Shown piece after piece: positions 14,588 to 17,113 of a stretch of DNA of 17,113 bases. How positions within the stretch are numbered: position 1 is the stretch's first letter; each line of letters begins with the position of its first letter. The notes beneath the pieces were generated by a model that saw only the letters and a list, made by a program, of their open reading frames with translations, ran no database searches and had not been told where the DNA came from. The stretch is taken from contig CAJQRT010000043.1 in the NCBI GenBank assembly GCA_905612335.1, forward strand, positions 1 through 17,113, read 5' to 3'. Source of the DNA: an uncultured Candidatus Pelagibacter sp. (GTDB taxonomy: Bacteria; Pseudomonadota; Alphaproteobacteria; Pelagibacterales; Pelagibacteraceae). The position numbers and the translations under genes were made by a program.

Positions 14588-14606
14588 AATTGTCTATTAT
14601 ACAATT
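14588..14606. promoter_or_regulatory. Dyad in divergent promoter region (AATGTT-like operator candidate)
   Basis: AATTGT (14588-14593) and ACAATT (14601-14606) are inverted arms around CTATTAT, 19 bases before the 72-residue ORF. TATTAT/TATACA within the dyad could be its -10 element. The remaining bases of the 110-base divergent spacer (14515-14624) show AT-rich sequence without another clear repeat. The divergent winged-HTH protein is the natural candidate to bind here, but this is inference. Confidence 0.35.
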
Positions 14607-14624
14607 CAATGATTAGTTGCATGC

Positions 14625-14843
14625 ATGAGCGCTGAAAAAATAATTTCTGCAGAGATAAATGACCTTCCTTCTTTAACGACCACTGAAATGAACAAGGAAA
14701 TTTCATCATCAGGAAGAGTTGATATAAATATTCTTTTAAATAGAGCAAGAAAAATAAAAGAAAAGGAAACAAAAATAAACCTAGTTTTTACAGGATTAAT
14801 GGTCTCTCTGATTTTTATTGTTGGAATTATCTTATCTTTTTAA
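14625..14843 (+). CDS. Small tail-anchored membrane protein, hypothetical
   Basis: A 72-residue protein with a soluble N-terminal part (SAEINDLPSL, Thr/Ser-rich middle), a basic amphipathic helix (about residues 34-50, ILLNRARKIKEKETK) and a single C-terminal hydrophobic helix (51-72) ending the chain. This is the pattern of a tail-anchored inner-membrane protein facing the cytoplasm. I recognise no family. It starts at ATG 14625, right after a GCATGC sequence with no clear ribosome site. Its stop codon directly abuts that of the convergent ETF-ubiquinone oxidoreductase gene. It may relate to that membrane-bound neighbour, but gene order alone is weak evidence. A frame on the opposite strand (14569-14772) looks like its shadow. 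Confidence 0.6.
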   Translation: MSAEKIISAEINDLPSLTTTEMNKEISSSGRVDINILLNRARKIKEKETKINLVFTGLMVSLIFIVGIILSF

Positions 14844-16463
14844 CTACATATTTCCATATTTAGGTCCACCACTACCCTCAGGTGTTACCCAAGTAATATT
14901 TTGAGAGGGTTCTTTAATATCACACGTCTTACAATGAATGCAATTTTGAGAATTTATGACAAATTTATTAACATTGTTTTCAACTTGAACTTCATAAACA
15001 CCAGCGGGACAATATCTTTGAGCCGGTTCATCAAATTTTTCTAAAGTATAGCTAATTGGTAAATTAGGATCTTTAAGTTGTAAGTGCACTGGCTGATTTT
15101 CAGCATGATTAGTTCCTGTTAAATAGACTGAACTTGTCTTATCAAAAGTAATAATATTATCAGGCTTTGGATAATTAATTTTCGGCATTTCACTCGCTGG
15201 CTTTAAAGTTTCATGATCAGCATGCTTATGCCTAAGTGTTAAAGGTAATTTTCCTCTAAATAAAATTTGATCTATTCCTGTAAATATTATTCCAAGTATT
15301 AAACCCCAGCTAAAACTAGGTTTAACATTTCTAGCCTGGTGGAGTTCCTCATAAACCCAGCTTTTTTTAAACTTATCTTCATAAATTGATAACTCTTTAT
15401 CCTCTTTTAAATTTTCAAAAATAGTTTCTGCTGCAATCATTCCACTTTTCATTGCAGTGTGTGATCCTTTGATTTTAGGCATATTTAAAGTTCCGGCATC
15501 ACAACCAACCAATAATGCTCCAGGCATAGACATCTTAGGTAAACTTTGTATTCCACCTTCGATTAAAGCTCTTGCTCCATAAGAAATACGTTTTCCACCT
15601 TCAATTATTTTTTTAATTGCTGGGTGAGTTTTAAACCTTTGAAATTCATCAAACGGTGAAAGGTATGGATTTTTATAATCTAGACCAATAACATATCCTA
15701 AAAATATTTGTTTATTCTCAGCATGATACATAAAGCTTCCACCATAAGTGTTATTATCTAATGGCCATCCAGCTGTATGCATAACCATTCCTTCATCATG
15801 ATTTTTATCCGTTATCTCCCAGATTTCTTTAAACCCAATTCCATACTGTTGAGGATCTTTATCTTCATCAAGGTTAAATTTTTTTATAAGTTCTTTTCCG
15901 AGGTGGCCTCTGCATCCTTCTGCAAAAACAGTAACTTTTCCGTTTAGTTCTATGCCTGGTTCAAAGCTATCTTTTTTATTTCCTTCTTTATCTATACCCA
16001 TATCTTGAGTTGCGACTCCTTTAACAGATCCATCTTCATTGTATAAAATTTCACTTGCAGGAAAGCCTGGAAATATTTCAACACCTAATGCTTCAGCTTG
16101 TTCTGCAAGCCATCTACATAAATTGGCTAGACTTATTATGTAATTATTATGATTTTGCTGAACTGAAGGAAGTAACCAAGTCGGCCAACTTAGTGACTTT
16201 GTTTTGCTTAAAAATAAGAATTTTTCTTTAGAAACCTTTGTTTTAACTGGTGCATTTAACTCTTTCCAGTTAGGTAACAATTCATCAAGCGCTCTAGTTT
16301 CAAAAACATTACCACTTAAAATATGAGCTCCTATTTCAGAGGCTTTTTCAAGTAAACATACATTTAATTCTGGATCTAATTGTTTAAGTTTAATTGCCGT
16401 AGATAGTCCTGAAGGACCTCCACCAACGATTACCACATCATAATCCATTGCTTCTCTAGGCAT
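14844..16463 (-). CDS. Electron transfer flavoprotein-ubiquinone oxidoreductase
   Basis: A 539-residue peripheral inner-membrane flavoprotein (ETF-QO) that takes electrons from reduced ETF and passes them to ubiquinone, linking acyl-CoA and methylated-amine dehydrogenases to respiration. The FAD-binding motif VVIVGGGPSGLSTA lies near the N-terminus (10-23), followed by GAHILSGNVF. The C-terminal 4Fe-4S site is complete: Cys 485 in YCPAGVYEV and Cys 508, 511 and 514 in NCIHCKTCDIKEP, then ITWVTPEGSGGPKY at the end. Hydrophobic segments in the middle (for example SFSWGLILGIIFTGIDQILF, with its neighbours) may aid membrane and quinone contact. The length agrees with bacterial ETF-QO (about 540-560). 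The gene follows etfA by 23 bases, which fits joint expression of donor and acceptor. Confidence 0.97.
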   Translation of the reverse strand: MPREAMDYDVVIVGGGPSGLSTAIKLKQLDPELNVCLLEKASEIGAHILSGNVFETRALDELLPNWKELNAPVKTKVSKEKFLFLSKTKSLSWPTWLLPSVQQNHNNYIISLANLCRWLAEQAEALGVEIFPGFPASEILYNEDGSVKGVATQDMGIDKEGNKKDSFEPGIELNGKVTVFAEGCRGHLGKELIKKFNLDEDKDPQQYGIGFKEIWEITDKNHDEGMVMHTAGWPLDNNTYGGSFMYHAENKQIFLGYVIGLDYKNPYLSPFDEFQRFKTHPAIKKIIEGGKRISYGARALIEGGIQSLPKMSMPGALLVGCDAGTLNMPKIKGSHTAMKSGMIAAETIFENLKEDKELSIYEDKFKKSWVYEELHQARNVKPSFSWGLILGIIFTGIDQILFRGKLPLTLRHKHADHETLKPASEMPKINYPKPDNIITFDKTSSVYLTGTNHAENQPVHLQLKDPNLPISYTLEKFDEPAQRYCPAGVYEVQVENNVNKFVINSQNCIHCKTCDIKEPSQNITWVTPEGSGGPKYGNM

Positions 16464-16486
16464 ATCTTAAATTTTTACAGTACTGA

Positions 16487-17113
16487 TTATTTTTGTATAC
16501 TATTTAATTTATTCAATTCTTCTAGGAATTGAGGTAATGCCTCAAATAAATCAGCTTCTAGACCGTAGTCTGCGACACTAAATATTGGAGCTTCACCATC
16601 TTTATTTATAGCAACAATTATTTTACTTTCTTTCATTCCAGCTAGATGCTGAATTGCTCCTGAAATTCCAACTGCAATATATAAGTCGGGTACAACCACT
16701 TTACCAGTTTGACCAACTTGGTGTTCATTGCTTATATAGCCTGCATCAACTGCAGCTCTTGATGCACCGATTGCAGCATTTAATTTATCTGCAATATCAG
16801 CAATCAATTTGAAATTTTCTCCATTCTGCATTCCTCTACCACCTGAAATTACAATTCTGGCCGTTCCAAGTTCTGGTCTATCTGATTTAACTTCTTCTCT
16901 TTTAATAAATTTTGATAAAGTAAACTCTTCTGTTGCTTCAATTTTTTCTATTGGAGCAGATCCACCAGACGTTTCACAGGGTTCAAAAGAAGTTGGTCTA
17001 ATTGTTATGCATTTTTTAGTATCTGTACTTTTTACTGTAGCGAATGCATTTCCCGCATAAATAGGTCTTATAAATGTATCAGGTGATATAACTTTAGTAA
17101 TATCGCTTATTTG
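16487..17113 (-). CDS. etfA: Electron transfer flavoprotein alpha subunit, C-terminal part (runs off the window)
   Basis: The frame is open from the window edge to the TAA at 16487, giving 208 residues; roughly the first 100 of the usual 310-320 are missing beyond base 17113. It should not be started at the internal Met at 16831, because the upstream codons encode clear ETF-alpha sequence ([21 protein letters not shown], then [14 protein letters not shown]). The FAD-binding C-terminal domain is complete: [38 protein letters not shown] and the end region [19 protein letters not shown]. The protein forms a heterodimer with EtfB, binds FAD, and carries electrons from several dehydrogenases to the ETF-QO encoded just downstream. 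etfB probably lies beyond the edge. Confidence 0.96.
   Translation of the reverse strand, partial: QISDITKVISPDTFIRPIYAGNAFATVKSTDTKKCITIRPTSFEPCETSGGSAPIEKIEATEEFTLSKFIKREEVKSDRPELGTARIVISGGRGMQNGENFKLIADIADKLNAAIGASRAAVDAGYISNEHQVGQTGKVVVPDLYIAVGISGAIQHLAGMKESKIIVAINKDGEAPIFSVADYGLEADLFEALPQFLEELNKLNSIQK

Noticed and set aside
14569..14772. Minus-strand open frame of 67 codons
   Set aside because: It is the shadow of the tail-anchored 72-residue ORF, with a skewed Phe/Leu composition from the complement of an A-rich gene.
16487..16831. A short 114-residue protein starting at the Met at 16831
   Set aside because: The frame is open to the window edge and the upstream codons encode conserved ETF-alpha sequence, so this is an internal Met of etfA.
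1..17113. CRISPR arrays, insertion sequences, integrase or att sites, tRNA and rRNA genes
   Set aside because: I found no spaced direct repeats, transposase or integrase motifs, or cloverleaf-like sequences on either strand.

Overview
The window looks like a piece of a small, AT-rich, tightly packed alphaproteobacterial genome of the SAR11 / Pelagibacterales type. This is inferred from very low GC, A/T-ending codons, near-zero intergenic spacing, and alphaproteobacterial-type proteins: a ScfR/RamB-like XRE regulator beside isocitrate lyase, an LsrB/VtlR-like LysR protein, and ETF-ubiquinone oxidoreductase beside etfA. No search was run, so the genus is an inference. There is no tRNA, rRNA, insertion sequence, phage gene or CRISPR array.

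Region 1 (1-5433, all minus strand): an iron-uptake block. In transcription order it holds a ferric-iron periplasmic binding protein (fbpA type), a 61-residue Cys-rich protein, a peroxiredoxin, a fused two-domain permease (fbpB type), an ATPase (fbpC type), azlC, and the first 14 codons of azlD. Three structured intergenic stretches punctuate it: a Fur-box-like palindrome with two flanking dyads upstream of fbpA (5467-5520), a long hairpin upstream of the peroxiredoxin (4147-4200), and two mutually exclusive hairpins upstream of the permease (3472-3509).

Region 2 (5531-9181): a small two-helix membrane protein, isocitrate lyase (glyoxylate shunt), a small hydrophilic protein and, divergently, a ScfR/RamB-like regulator. 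The regulator's N-terminal helix-turn-helix (HTH) has been duplicated in tandem. The divergent promoter region holds six TTTACAAA-type half-sites, two of them forming a perfect 22-bp palindrome, which is the probable operator.

Region 3 (9182-13536): a minus-strand unit of folE, a YhdH/AcuI-type reductase and a LysR regulator. A divergent plus-strand unit holds hisI, a DUF2237 protein and a BASS-family sodium symporter.

Region 4 (13540-17113): an unrecognised DNA-binding protein made of two homologous winged-HTH halves; divergent from it, a 72-residue tail-anchored protein; then ETF-ubiquinone oxidoreductase and the C-terminal two thirds of etfA, which together pass electrons from flavin dehydrogenases to ubiquinone.

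All three convergent gene pairs meet with 0-3 bases between stop codons. The features most worth following up are the tandem-HTH regulator with its operator array, the two-half winged-HTH protein, and the mutually exclusive hairpins inside the iron operon.
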